Positions 12,737-25,091 of a stretch of 64,000 nt of DNA are shown here, piece after piece. Position 1 is the first letter of the stretch. Every line of letters begins with the position of its first letter. Origin of the DNA: Ancylostoma caninum (lineage: Eukaryota > Nematoda > Chromadorea > Rhabditida > Ancylostomatidae); contig JBAJFG010000611.1 in NCBI GenBank assembly GCA_037903475.1, positions 186,001 to 250,000 of the forward strand, given 5' to 3'. A program made the position numbers and the translations under genes. The notes beneath the pieces are model-generated. The model had not been told where the DNA came from. It made no database searches and saw only the letters and a list, made by a program, of their open reading frames with translations.

Positions 12737-13573
12737 TTGGGTTGGGGAATAAGTTCGTGCGGTTTTTCGTGGACATAGAAACTACCACTTCCCATGAACA
12801 TTTTAAACCACACTGAATGGGTTGCATAGCTCCTTCCTTCTTCTATTAATGCTGCCACAGACAGGCCAGCATGTCAGCTCCATGTCTACGAAGAAGTGCT
12901 TTGTTTGAGATGACTCAATTTGTAGCCCGCAACCGCAACTCTTTGATAACGTTTGTGAAATGAATAGGGAACTGAACAAAATAGAGTCGGTAGTAGTAAA
13001 AGACCTTTCTTGTCATTATGGTGAAATTTGTACAGAGGAGTCGAGCATACCGAATATGGACGATCACATCTTATCAAGCACTTTGGCGTTTTGCACGGAA
13101 AGCGTTAGCTAAACTCACACAATGTTGAGACTTAGAATCAGTGAAGATTGTTCCTTACATCCAAAGCAACCTTAGCGGACAATCGTCTTTATGTCCCACA
13201 AACTGCGCATCCAGAACGAGAAGCAACCTCAAAGCTAAATTTGCTGTCTGAAGTGGGTTTACTTCTATGCTGTCCTTTCAGCAGTGAAGGTTCCTCTCAA
13301 AACGTTGTTGATATCTTTAGCCAATTGAAACACATTTGATCCACGATTGAAGTCAAACGACAGTCGTTTGCGGGGAGGTTTGTCGACTTGTGTGGTCACA
13401 ATCCATGCGGTGGAAAACAAGGTAAAGCGAGAACTGAAAAATGAGTTTACAATGGTTGCAAAGAGCAAACCAACAGCTACAAAATGGACTATGATGGCAA
13501 GTAAAGCAAGGTTCAAATCACCGTGAAAAAAAAACAAGTTGACAAAATCGCACGACCGTATTTCCCAACCCAA
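12737..13573 (-). mobile_element. Mariner-like element, internally deleted, minus orientation
   Basis: The element starts TTGGGTTGGGGAATAAGT after a TA and ends with the inverse ACCCAA before a TA, the Tc1/mariner target. At 837 bp it is shorter than an autonomous mariner (about 1.3 kb). A minus-strand frame at 13265-13585 holds a region like the N-terminal part of mariner transposase: NRGSN, QLAKDIN, TFTAERTA, then a degraded FSFE/SRSG piece. Later frames are broken by stops. It is homologous to 53917-54816 in the opposite orientation. The family may relate to irritans-type mariners such as bandit of Ancylostoma, which is my inference only. Confidence 0.75.
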
Positions 13574-14548
13574 TAGCTTCTCCACCCCAAATTCGGGATC
13601 ACTTCAAGGTCAAACAAAGAGAAACGGAACATCTGTTAGAATGGCAGCGTCACGCAACCTACTGGTAATTTCCACCCCTGGAAATGGAACGAAAACTTCA
13701 TGAATTCATTGAAGACTGTAAAAAAAACGGTTCGCAAGGTGCGTATATCCATAGAGTAGTCCCCTCATACTATCTAGACTAAGAAACAATGATCACCACG
13801 AATTTCGTACAAAAAAAAATATCGAGAAGCCAATTGGTTCGGCGGTAATGATTGAATTCAACCGATGGTTCACCTTTTACCAAGTGTTGTAGTACTCAAA
13901 TACATGTGTATAAAGCAGCAATGAGAGAAAATAGTGGATTGAAGAGTTTTTGCATTCTCCTTCTCCATCTCAGACAACCCAAATGGAGGTAATATCCGTG
14001 AATTTCTAAACCGAATATTCGACCTTTTCCATGGAAACCTTCACTAGCCATCAAGAAAAAGAGGCAAATGGTGTAAATTCAAGCACACAGTCGCCATGTG
14101 TGACCAAAGTGGTGTTTATTCAAAACTAATTTTCATCCGCGTTATTGCCTGTTCAGCAATCGGTGTCATGCATACATGGGCTTTACTACACCATCACAAA
14201 GAGCTACTGTTCAATATAATTCAAATTAGAAATAGCCTATTGCGAATGCATCTGAATCTCGTCTAATCTGGAATTTTCAACATAATTTGCTCAGATAGAT
14301 TGCTTCAACCGACTAGGCGCTAGATTATAAAGCGTTCTAGATGACATATCGGAAACAAAATAACATGGACGTTCTCTTTCATGGAAACCGATCGACTAGA
14401 TATACATATGAATCTTCTTAACCAGTTTTGATAATTTCTTTTGTCAAAAATTTATAGTTTTCTAGCTGCGCCACTACTCTGTTTCAAGGGCATCAACCTA
14501 AGAAAACGAAAAAGAGGGAGACTTGGTCTCCCAAAATGTATCCTTGTA
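13574..14548. other. No feature seen
   Basis: AT-rich sequence with no open frame of note and no recognised repeat. Confidence 0.4.
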
Positions 14549-15963
14549 TACAGTGCGTGCCATAATTATAGACGCACCCCCAAGATAGCAAAATTTCTGT
14601 TTCAGGCGGATTTATGGCAATGGCTTTCATCGCCAATCAACTCAGTGTGCCAGCAACCTTAGCTTAAGAATCTTCACTCATAAATATTGCGGAAAAGCCT
14701 ATAATTGAGAGTTTGACCTCATCTAGACCGCATCATAATTATAGACGCACCTCCGACAGGAAACATAAATACCACAATCCTTGGCAGAAAATTCCCGTCT
14801 TAGTATTGCAGTTAGTAGTGGCAAGTATTCACTATATTACCACCAAATGCCACATGAATCGAAACTCCTGGGAGCTGACCAGGCACAGATAACCTTTCTG
14901 CATGCTGCAAGCCTCAGCAACTGTAGGATAACTAGTCAAAATCTTTTTTTTTTAGCTTTATTAAGGAATTTGTAGAAGATCCTAACTCGAAACACTGAAA
15001 AAAAAACCTCATGAGGCGAATGAAGCAGCTGTTTCCAATAAAATGACATAGGAAGAGGTGGGTGGCTGTACGACACCCTAGAATATTGGAGCCATTTCAT
15101 TGACTTGCATTATAATTTCAGTGGGCCTCGAAGAAGACAATTTTGTGTTTAGAAGGTTTTTAATGGCGGAAAAAATTGTTATGTTGGGTGATCCGAGCTT
15201 GCATAGCCACTGCCGGAAAGATTTCCTCAACCAGGTGAAGCACCTCAGAGCGCCGTTCAAACAGAAGCCGTCCTAAACACAAAGGTGGATTCCTGAACAT
15301 CCGCCTTTGTGTTTAGGACGGCTTCTGTTAGAACGGTGCTTTCTGATTCGCTTACATTTCTACTCTAATGAAGTCTAAAAACAACCACGACATGGTTTAT
15401 GTACATTGTTTGGCTGTTACCAGCGAAAACGGTGAGCTAACCTTTGTTCTTTCTGAAGGACAGCACTGGTGTACACGCTAATCCCTCAGTAAAAGTAGTG
15501 GGTGATGAAGAGCGCACTTGCACTAATGTATCTTCTCGCAGCCTGAGCAGCTATGATCTTTCACAACTTCACCGATAACCGTTGAAAGGAGGCGCAAAAT
15601 TGGTCAGCTATTTCACGTCTTCTGAGGCCTGCAGCAAGCACAAATGGTATCTGTACCTGGTCAGCTCCCAAGGATTTCGACTCATGTGGCATTTGGTGGT
15701 AACATGGTGAATACTTGCCACTACTAACTGCAATACTAGGACGGGAATTTCCTGCCAAGAATTGTGGTATTTATGTTTCCTGTCGGAGGTGCGTCTATAA
15801 GTATGATACTGTCTAGATGAGGTCAAACTCTCGATTATAGCCTTTTACGCAATGTTCATGTGTGAAGATTCGTAAACTAGGGTTTTCGGCCACGTTGAAT
15901 TGACTGATGATGGAAGGCATTGCCAAAAGCCCCCCTGAAACTGAAATTTTGCCATTTTGAGGC
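14549..15963. mobile_element. Tc3-like element with long inverted arms, right end lost
   Basis: After TA, the sequence CAGTGCGTGCCATAATTATA resembles a Tc3/Tc1-type terminus. The motif CATAATTATAGACGCACC recurs at 14731, and a diverged inverse is at about 15787-15812. Long arms (about 14572-14930 and 15632-15963) are diverged reverse complements that share ACCTCCGACAGGAAACATAA and CCAAATGCCACATGA. The right terminus is missing because a non-LTR retrotransposon fragment begins at the arm's end. Antisense open frames across the right arm reach 185 codons but are made of arm sequence and the antisense of the retroelement. No intact transposase remains. Confidence 0.65.
15247..15343. repeat. Strong hairpin (about 44-bp arms) inside the Tc3-like element
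   Basis: The left arm 15247-15290 and right arm 15299-15343 pair with few mismatches around a loop of about 8 bases. The core is CAGAAGCCGTCCTAAACACA and its exact inverse. It lies in the spacer between the two long inverted arms of the surrounding element. It may be a small nested palindromic insert or the centre of a rearranged element. Confidence 0.85.
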
Positions 15964-16278
15964 ATTGAGAAGATTCGGGTGCAGTTCAGTATTACCCCGC
16001 TTGCCGACAAGCTCCGGGAAACACACTCTGGATGGTATGGCCACGTTCTGTGTGCCAACGGACACATCGTCTGCAAAATAGGCTTTGATTTTGAAGTATC
16101 GGGAAAACGAGTAAAGTGGCGGCTGAAGCAACGATTGCTAGATACGCAGCATGCCCAACTGCAGCATGTGGGCGCCCACCCAGCCCAGGTGCACGATAGA
16201 GCGAAATGGAGCCAGAAGACCAGGAAAGGCGCCCCACCAGCAAACGGAACAAACACTAAAGAAGAAGATGATGAATAA
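15964..16278 (+). pseudogene. RTE-like non-LTR retrotransposon, C-terminal fragment
   Basis: The plus-strand frame keeps the conserved tail of RTE-like endonuclease/reverse transcriptase ORFs: LADKLRETHSGWYGHV (the RWxGHV block), KRVKWRLKQRLLDT (the RPKxRWxD block) and HDRAKWSQKTRKGAPP (the DRxKWRxRTRxADP block). It ends near the usual stop, followed by a GAAGAAGATGATGAATAA tail like the short repeats that end RTE copies. The copy is 5'-truncated, as expected from incomplete target-primed reverse transcription. Its 5' junction is the right arm of the Tc3-like element, so this insertion is younger than that element. The function is retrotransposition, and it is dead here. Confidence 0.75.
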
Positions 16279-18573
16279 GAACAACAAGGACAAGGAGTTC
16301 TAATTGTACTAAAGCGGAGCAGGAAAGCAGGGAATATCTTCAGATGATTTGTCGATGTCGATAAACTCATTCAAGCAAAAAATCAGTATGTTCACGATAT
16401 GCCAACTGATCATTCCATTGGATCAGGAACATATGGTCGAAGTTTGAAAAAAAGCAAATGGAAGCAGCATGTGTCCGCAGTAATATCATGAGGCTAACGT
16501 TCCACTGCGGTGCAGATGACACTCACTGCCCACAGTGATCTGCTGGAAAAATCCTTTTTCAAGAGACCATAAACACTAGCTGCAGTGCTGGCAGCAGCCA
16601 TTAGGTAGTAGTGAACTTCGTTTGGCGTAGCGAAGGTACAAACACTCATCAGTGCCTCACTGCACTCGGAACGTGTGCGGAATGAGGAGAAGAAAATTGA
16701 AGCTCTCGTTATTACTTAATCACACACTCTCACCATGAGTTGTGTTTGTTCAGGGCAACGCAGTGCTGTCCAAGACTGGCTTGGATAGCGGGAAGCTGCT
16801 AACTAGTAAAAATAGGTATCAAAGCAGAACCGAAACAGCCGAAAGGCAAAGCAACAAGTTGGGTCTGGATCACAAGTCAGTTGCTCTGAAATTACACCAT
16901 TTTAAGAATTTCAAGGAAAAACTCAAGCTTGGAAAGTTTTCAAAAGAAAAGAACTTTTTTTTTCTCCTGGTGGAAACTAGTTTACCACTAAACTATTTGC
17001 AGTAGCTTGAGGCCCTTTCGTCTTTCTGCACTGGATGAGACCGAGTGTAAAGCTAGATTAACCAAATGTGCAACTGAAGTTCAGGATATACCAAAAAGAA
17101 CTAAAACCAAATTCACCGAACAAGACCTTACGGGAATAACAAGTTCGTAAATCAGTGGACACTAATCTCCCCGAAGCACCACACCTTAAGACAAAGCGTG
17201 AAGGAAAAATCATGTCAATTGATCCTCTACTGCGAGAAGGAAAACACACAATTCTTCAGAGAAAGCCATCCATCCAGGGAATAGAGAAGAATGATTAAAG
17301 CAACTCGTGGTAGTGACTTATTAAGTGAGAATTTTATTTCTTCATTTCCTAGAATTCGTGACTATACAGGCATACGCTACACTCTAGAAGAAAGCATAAG
17401 TTGCAAGCGTTGAAAATTTATGGATTGAAAAGATACCTATAGCGGAATAACTGCCTAAGTGCGCACGAACTCGCTAGAATTACCCTTTCCATTAACACCC
17501 AGCTTGTTATCTCGTGCGATTTAAGCGAAGCGTGGCGTCAACAGAGCGATCCCTATTTACACTTACGATAAGCCGTAGTAGAGGCATGTATGGGTGTAAA
17601 CCTCGCATAGCACTTATAACGACTCAGAGAAATAATGGATAGCTAACGTGATTTCATGTTACTTAGTCGTATTCCTAATAAGTAAGATATGCGGCATATG
17701 CATCATACCTATATGCAGTACTTACTACCCGTACATATAGATATTTGGCGATATATTCGAATATTTGAAAGCATAAATAACTCATTCATTAGTTTCCTGG
17801 AGCGAAAGAAAAGCTCGGACAGCTCATTCAGTCGGATTTTGACTTGCAAACTACTAGTTACTTGATATTCGAGTCTTAATGAGAGGAATAAGAACGAAAA
17901 TTGTTTGGTTGAGCAAAGAATATTTAGAGCTTACACAAGCCAAACAACCCGTGAAATTCAATAAACTATGTATTAGGTGTTAATATAAGTCCTTGCGTTT
18001 TTTAGTCGCGATTTTTTCCACTCCATTGCCATTTTCAATGTGCTCTACGCCTTCTGAAAGCATTTTCCTTTCTCTACAATATTACCACCATGTTTTCACA
18101 GAACTATTAAATTACTTGATTTTTACGCCCAAGAAGAGAAACGCCTATTCGAGGAAAGACCCAATTTTCTCATTGTATTCAATAGGGACCAGAAAGTATC
18201 CCATACTGTTTGAGCGTGTAAGCACTGTAGAAAATAAACGCGGAAGAACATCATCAGTGGAACTGGTGGAGCCTCAGTTCCGCGATTTTTGGAAGGTGGG
18301 GTCCGACATCACCATGGTGTAAGATGACGAGACCCTCCCGATCGGATTCTTTTAACAGAATCACCCAAGTCATTTGGTAGCTTCGAAAAGTGTGATGACC
18401 AGACAATTCCTTTGGAGCAATTCTCGGGTCTTCTTGTGAGAAATTTGTTCGGTCGAAGCGGTTGGTGTCATCGAGACCAAATACGTCTTCTCTGATCTTA
18501 GAAAATCGCTTGATGAGTAGTCATTTCAAACAAAACGTCTCTTTCATACTTAGCTCAGGTCACCTGGCCAGCT
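16279..18573. other. No feature seen
   Basis: AT-rich DNA. The plus frames at 16742-17005 and 17993-18322 are lysine- or serine-rich without domains. No repeat, RNA gene or transposon end was recognised. Confidence 0.35.
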
Positions 18574-18644
18574 TTGATGGTTTTTCAAGCTTCAACTGAT
18601 CTACAGTATAACTGGCTGTCGGTTATGCTGTTTTTTATTGACAG

Positions 18645-18819
18645 GTTGCTCCACGTCGCAGGCTTAGAACTCAAGCAAAGTACTGGTTCAGGAGAAACTG
18701 TTTACAAAATCCTTGTAGAAGAAGAGTATCGCTTTCGAATCGTATATGATTTGCTCCTAAAAGATGACGAATTGGTGGAGAAAAGTGCATGCGAAAAAAG
18801 GCGCCAGGACTTATGTTAA
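18645..18819 (+). CDS. Possible exon, unknown protein
   Basis: A worm-like splice acceptor (TTTTTTATTGACAG) ends at 18644 and is followed by an open frame to a stop at 18819. The roughly 57 residues are charged and helical-looking, including LHVAGLELKQSTGSGET and VYDLLLKDDELVEKSA. This composition looks coding, but I cannot name a family. A second weak acceptor-plus-frame lies downstream at 19683-19880 (ends GFNNLIPGLNIQ, basic, RRKARQEIRR). The two could belong to one gene or both be chance. Confidence 0.28.
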
Positions 18820-21800
18820 CATCTGATATATGGCAACCACATTCTAAATATATGGCCTCCAGGAATAAGAACATATGCCTTCGAAATGATTATTTCTCGC
18901 TTGACTAAATATTTTCCTGTTCTCTATCGCATTTCTTGGCGGAGTGAAGTTACAAAAACTTCATTGGAAAAGCGCATCCATCAGAAATTTGCTTATTTAT
19001 TTATTAATCAATTTATTCATACACCAATAGGGTGCGCCAATACAACAAGCACCATAGAGCGGCCAGAAGTCCAGCAAAAAGTAGCAAATATGGCCAACTA
19101 CAGAGAAGTCAGCAAAGCCAGTTGGACGGTGAGGATGTCCCGGCACGAAGAAATTCTACTATGTCTACTAGGTACGAGGAAATACAAAATTCATATCGAG
19201 TTCTCAAGAATATATTGGTTCCTAGGAGAACTTCCACTTTGGCTGAATTGGTACTGGTCTAACATAAGTGCAAGGAAGGATTAATAGTAATATTAATATA
19301 ATAATTAAAAGGATAGCAATTGGAATACAAAAAAAAACTTACACCGTCAAGCTTCAAGACTTAGTGATAGTTAACAGTCGCGCTGAAAAATTACATCCAG
19401 CCTATGCAGAATACTCCGAATTCGGAGGAGTGTGAACAACTCCGCCCGCTATTATAACATCCATCTGTACAGATCAACTTTGAAAATCTAGGAGTTTTCA
19501 AGAGTTACTTTTGTTGCTGCTCCAGCTTTGAATATTGGAGCAGGGAAATACTGAAATCCAGTAGGCCATGAAGAGATTCTGGTAATCATTATTTTCAAAA
19601 GCCGTATGAGTATTAGGAATTTCAGCGTCGTCATGAACAGAAAAAAACTTTTTTCTTTTTTTTCACCTCATGGTGGTTGCAGTTGGTCACAAGGTCGCAA
19701 TCTTCCTCGGTACAAGGCGCTCAAGTTCCTCAAAATATGAGAAGGAAAGCAAGGCAAGAAATTAGAAGAATAGCAGCTCATGCAATGATAAAAATGGATT
19801 CTCTGAAATTGGTTGTGAAGAGTTGGAGCCAAAATCGATGTGGATTTAATAATTTGATTCCAGGGCTCAATATCCAGTGATTTGGCGCAATGTACTTCAT
19901 TATAATAAAAAAATTCAAGTCACAAGCATTTTAAAATGCAAGAGGATATAGTGAATTTTTGTTTCCACATCAGTTCACAGAAGATGTTTACAGTGGTGAT
20001 AATGGGAACGACGTCACAATAGCATTTCCGTTGCAGACCTCGTTATAACTGATTTTCAGCGCTGATGATTTTCGTGCGACCTTTTTTACGCCACTTATAT
20101 AATAATATTTACGTCAGCTGAAGCGTAAAACCAAAACGAACCTCTCATCAGTGAGCAGGGGCTTGTGACGAATGCCTGACGGGGCGCTTCCGTCCATGGT
20201 CGACATCCACGAACGCTAAATATATGTGAAAATATCAATATGCAAACACATATTGTCAACGGGTTTGCGGCGAAAGAAACAAAGAAAAAGAGATAATCGC
20301 GTTGCATAGAACTGAAGCTACTATGTATGTGTCGCCACATGTGGATCTTCGGCTTCATCGAATGGAAGTCAGTGAAGGAAAAGCCATGGCTTAGAGATGA
20401 GCGACTGCATATCATGACGATTTCGCTGAGTATTGTTTATCACAGTCGGAGCGATTAGGTTCATAACAACGTCGTAACCATGTAATTTCTCAGCAAATGC
20501 TTGACAATTTGCTATCGCAACTTCGACGAAATATCGAGTGATGGGAAGAGAAAGAAATACTCAGAAATAGAAGCGCTCGAGTTTCGAAAAAAGAGAGAGA
20601 ATATGACTTCATCTTCATCAGTTTTTTTTTGCGAAGAAAAAAGTCAGAAATCAAGAAAACTTCTGGAATATATAGGCGAATAAAATTGGTAGCTACGCAT
20701 GTGCACAACGAGAAATTCATTTCATTCGAATCATTCACCCATTCCATCGTGCTACGTCAACTTACTCCGGAAGTTTACTAATTTCTCATTGTATCCACGA
20801 AAAAAAAAGCTGCCTCAGCGTTCCTTGTCAAACGCTGTTGAGAAGTAAGCTAACTTCGCTGTAAAAACAACCACCCACATTGATGAATATTGCAAGAAAC
20901 GAAGGCAGTTTAAGCGAGCAATTATGTAGTTAAAGAGGTGTAGGAGAAGAAAGCTCGGCTAACGACCTCGACAGAATCTCGTTCAAGAAATCGAGATTCG
21001 GCCCAATCAGCTGGATCGAATAATACTCCAAGTGAGATGTATAAATCAGGGTTTGTTAGCTTAGGAAGCTGGAAAAAAGCTGGAAAAATAACAAGCTTTT
21101 GTAACTGAGTGTGAATGTGGGTTTCGAAGCCAACGACGAGTTCTCTATAATGATGGATGTCAACCCATAGAATTAGGCTTTGGAAAAGAATAGCATTAGC
21201 ATACATAGTATAATACGAGAAAATAAAAAGAAGGGAAGAAACACAGCAGCAGCACTATGTATTAACAAGGCCAACAAGGCTGATAAAGCTCAATTCTCAG
21301 AAAAAGGCTTTGACTATCAAAATCTCCCTGGAAAGTCTACAATTAACAATTTTGCTCGAGTATTTGAGGGAGACAGAAATGGTTTATTTAACCTAGTCAT
21401 CGGAGTCTGAGCAAAAATTGGATGAGTCATGAAACACCTAAATCACTTCTGGAAACCAACTCCCTCGTTTTCACAGAAGCTTCTGAAGTTGGGACATTTC
21501 CGATTTCGTGCAAAAAAAAACTCCTGCGAACTCATGACAATGCGCATGAATAGAATAAAATTGATTCATTGAAAATCGAAAGCTGAGTCAGAATCAGGAG
21601 TTAATATCTCATATGGATACGAGATATTCGTGAACCAGTTACATCGAAGGAGTCTGTCAAAAATACGAAACCATTGTTCGAACGTCATCAATTTGTTTTC
21701 ATTTCTATATAAGTCCTAGTTTTTCAACATGAACAACCCTATGGATCCTGCCCACATACCTTGGAGTAATTCACTGGGTTTTAGCTCTGAAGAGACGAAT

Positions 21801-22355
21801 AACCACGAAAATAAAAACTACTTTATAGTGTCCTCCAGCATTAGGAGATGCGCGCAAATATTGCGTTAACTCACAAGTTCTGTCCTCATTACTGAATCTC
21901 GCTTCAGATTAAATAACTTAACAACAACATTACGTCAACAACATTGTTGATATTTTCGGCAAAAGTTTAAACGAGCCTCTGACACTTGTACTAGATGGCT
22001 CTTGCATGGATAGACTAAAAATAGTTTCACAGCTATTTTCATCAAGTTCTTGTAAAACACTTGTTCTGAATAGGTGATAATCTCTGGAGACTAGGTCTTG
22101 GAAGCAGGCTGGAGGAGTTGGCAGAAAATGAGTTCTTTCTTGAGTCTGGTAGAATTTTGATGGAAGAAAGCTTCGAAAAGAAGGAAAATAACTGCAATGT
22201 CACCCTTTTTATCCAGCTTAATATCAAGTCTTAGCGCCGTAAGGTTACCACCCGATTATAACACTACACAACCAGCTGCTCAAGTAGAATTACACTGCTC
22301 TAAAACACCTGGAGCAGCAACTCCGAAATTTTCGAGTCCACGCTGACCTCTTGGT
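18820..22355. other. Mostly unassigned DNA
   Basis: Apart from the weak exon candidate at 19683-19880 and a short TTTA-rich run at about 18993-19020, nothing was recognised. Open frames such as 20095-20415 minus and 20490-20747 minus have no domain-like content. Confidence 0.35.
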
Positions 22356-22631
22356 ACAGGGTGTGTCAAAAGTACTGGCACACGAAATATAGTCCAACCA
22401 GTGCATCTGAATCCAATATGTATAATGACATGATCTCAAAGATAGAACTAAACCAACACAATACAACTCAGATAACCTATCGGATCGGGAATAAGTAGCC
22501 ATTACACTGTGTAATAACTCAAAGTAGAGTGGGAGCTCTCCCATACCGGCATCGTGGCAGTCCTTCATGCGAATCGTTCCACAGCTTTTCCAGGACTTGA
22601 AGGTACGGGTCCGGACGAATGCAGAATTCAA
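22356..22631. repeat. Isolated DNA-transposon terminus (ACAGGGTG type)
   Basis: ACAGGGTGTGTCAAAAGTAC starts at 22356 after T and is similar to the terminus at 4232. The preceding 25 bp are also loosely similar at both sites, so some similarity may extend outside the supposed end. A 113-codon minus-strand frame (22290-22631) crosses it, but I cannot match it to a transposase. No partner terminus was found. Confidence 0.3.
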
Positions 22632-23626
22632 CCACGATTTGGCCTCAGATCCTGGCTACATACTACAACCCGTCGGGTTTACATGGGCGTTACAGGAATG
22701 TGATTAATGAAGCGATGACAAATCGATATTTGCAGCGTTGGTGGTAATGCTATAGAATAGGTAATGCTAGAAGATGCTGGGCGGGAAAGTTGGTTTGCCA
22801 TTTTGGTTTCGTTCGGTTATGCGTTCATGAATACTATCCCAGGAGAGTTAGCTCTCCACATTTCGTTCGTGCATCACTCGAAGAGACACGCTTCATAGGC
22901 AGATTTCGAGTATTGGTGGAGCAGCATTTTGGTACTGCTCATTTCAAATCAATAGCATTGAAATGTTTTTTGTGTAAAATGCTGTGCAACTGAAGCTCGG
23001 GATAAATTTACTCTTGTAAACCACAAAAATCTAGGGGAATTTGGTTTTACGAACTATCTATTCAAGAATTTATTGTAGTTTTTGCAAAGAGGAGGAAAAT
23101 GAGATTCTAATGCAGCTTTCAAGTCCTTAAATGCTTCCTTGTTCTGTTGTTGTTCTTAAATGTTCTTAAATACGATATCTTTAAAATTGAAATGTAAGAG
23201 CATTAAAAACGCGGAATCGAACAGAATTTCAGCATCCTCCTCATCATTGCCAAGCAAGTCCTCTAAAGTCTGCATTTTTCTCAGAAGTTGGGCAGAATTT
23301 GAGTGGGTTTCTTTTATTTTCTCTCGAAAGTAAATTCATGAAGAAAACCTGAAGGTAATAACAAAAATCTGCTCGACCTTTTCTTTCCGCAAAAACAGAA
23401 TCCAATATCGATAGGGTTACCAAACGAGAGAACTCACATCCGGAGAAGAGGATTTAAGAGATCGAATAGAAACACCAGCAGAGCAGTGCAAGAGGACGGC
23501 ACCCGGCATCATGCATAACTGAACATGTTGTGGACATGCCGGCTCGGAGCAATTTAAACATGTAAGTTATGACATGCGTTCAAAATGCCGACATCCATGA
23601 GACTGCTATGCTATTTCTTGTCTTCT
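22632..23626. other. No feature seen
   Basis: AT-rich sequence with short overlapping open frames only. No repeat or RNA gene was recognised. Confidence 0.4.
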
Positions 23627-23908
23627 CTACGTATTCTTCAGCGTGCACCTGCTTAAACTGCGCATGTTATTTTCGCATTCACACATCGTCGAATTCGAGC
23701 AACCCATAAAATAGAAGTTAAATTCAACGTCATGGCCGCCCGTATTGCGCACGCACGAGTTGTAAGCATTCAAATCCGTGCAGTCAGTGCTCGACACGTC
23801 ACAAAGAAATGAAGCGGAAAAGTTGTTACGTGAAGTGAAGTCCACGCGAATGCTAATGCCACCTAATCGCAGAGCTGTGCGCGGACAAATGCACTCGTTT
23901 GAGGCCAT
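23627..23908 (-). CDS. Candidate cysteine-rich extracellular protein exon
   Basis: This minus-strand frame has 93 codons and nine cysteines. They cluster as CIC near the N-terminus, then LCDVSSTDC, NSC, MGC, CEC and SRC. There is an NxS/T site (CSNSTMCE), and the overall makeup is that of a secreted or cell-surface domain rather than chance AT-rich translation. Possible splice sites are an acceptor in the minus strand at GCGCACAG, just inside the frame, and a donor at the 3' end (AATAC/GTAGAG). That would make this an internal exon of about 260 bp. No family could be assigned. It may be one of the many small cysteine-rich modules of nematode secreted proteins. Confidence 0.4.
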   Translation of the reverse strand: MASNECICPRTALRLGGISIRVDFTSRNNFSASFLCDVSSTDCTDLNAYNSCVRNTGGHDVEFNFYFMGCSNSTMCECENNMRSLSRCTLKNT

Positions 23909-24202
23909 GTCGACGACATTTGACGGTGGTTCCCCAGTGGCTTGTAGTCAAACACTGCGAATAATTCTAATGGCCAAAGAGATAGTTCATAAAAACAATT
24001 ACTTTCACTAATAAACTGCTACGACGCGTCAAAGCTATTCTGTCTCTCCCATCTAGTCACATATCCAAGTTATGTACATATGATCCAAGCTCTTAATTAC
24101 ATACCCAGTCCATCAGCATCGTCATGGCTGCAGGCCTCATCAGTAGAAAGAAAAAAATGAAAAAAATGATGAACGGGTGAGAATAACTAAAAATATCATG
24201 TA

Positions 24203-25091
24203 TCAGGTTAGTGCATAATTAGTGCGGCTTTTCTCACGACTTGTTTAATCTTCAAAAATTGGTGCTTCCATGGAAATATTCCTTTCTCTTCATTTGTTAA
24301 AAGTGCTATCGAAAATCGTGTCCACATCCTGGAAATGTTGAAATTCAGCACAGCCAATTCGCGATCTCAACGAAATTTTGGCTGAAGAACGATGAGAAAA
24401 GCTAAGTCGAAGCTTGATTGAGTAGTTGAAATAGAGCGATGCAATCATCACAGATGAAGAATCAAGAGTTCAACGATCAAATTTCGGCGGGCGACCAGGA
24501 ACTTTTGGCAGCTGTGGAAGTGAAGGAGGTTCGATTGACGAAATTCTTCAGGAATGGACTCTGCTCGTTTTGGTGCGGAAAATCGGTGGAATTTCGAATA
24601 TGTTCAGCTTTGTTTCTGTTATAGAGTTCAGGGGGATCCACTCATAGAATATTCATGCTTTTTGGAGCGTTCTCGAGAGGAAGAGCGATGATCGAATGAT
24701 TCACGTAAAAATCTACCGTCAGCATTTACGCTGTCAAGCATCCGTGCTTTTCCACAGCTGCCCAAAGTTCCTGGTGCTCAAAATTTGATGTTCGACCTCT
24801 CCTATTTTCGTCTGTGAAGCTCGTTACTTGTAAAGAAGAATAGTCTTCCGACTTAGCTCCGCTTATTGTTCTTTCTTCAAGAAGTTGGTTGAGATCACAG
24901 AATCACTGTGCTACAATCCACCTTTCCCGGAGTGATAGAGCATATGATAGCAAATATGGATAGTACGATTTTTGATAGTTCTTCTAACAAATTGGGAAAG
25001 AGGCTTATTTTAATAGGAAAACCATTTGAAAACTAGTTTCAACGAGAGGAGAATTCGCAAAAAAAGCAGCATTAATTATACACCAACCTAA
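24203..25091. mobile_element. Palindromic mariner-like element, copy 1 (889 bp)
   Basis: The element is bounded by TA on both sides. The right end, read inward, is TTAGGTTGGTGTATAATTAA, and the left end is a diverged copy (TCAGGTTAGTGCATAATTAG). The left half read on plus and the right half read on minus are homologous for several hundred bases. Both contain a degraded mariner N-terminal region (AIENRVHI / TIKNRTIHI blocks, then the GATCTCAAC word). Thus two copies of the 5' half of a mariner face each other and no transposase C-terminal half is present. Length and structure match 45291-46181. It cannot encode transposase and would need one supplied in trans. Confidence 0.75.

Noticed and set aside
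15813..16370. 185-codon minus-strand frame
   Set aside because: It is the antisense of the RTE C-terminal fragment joined to the Tc3-like arm, so the open length is coincidental.
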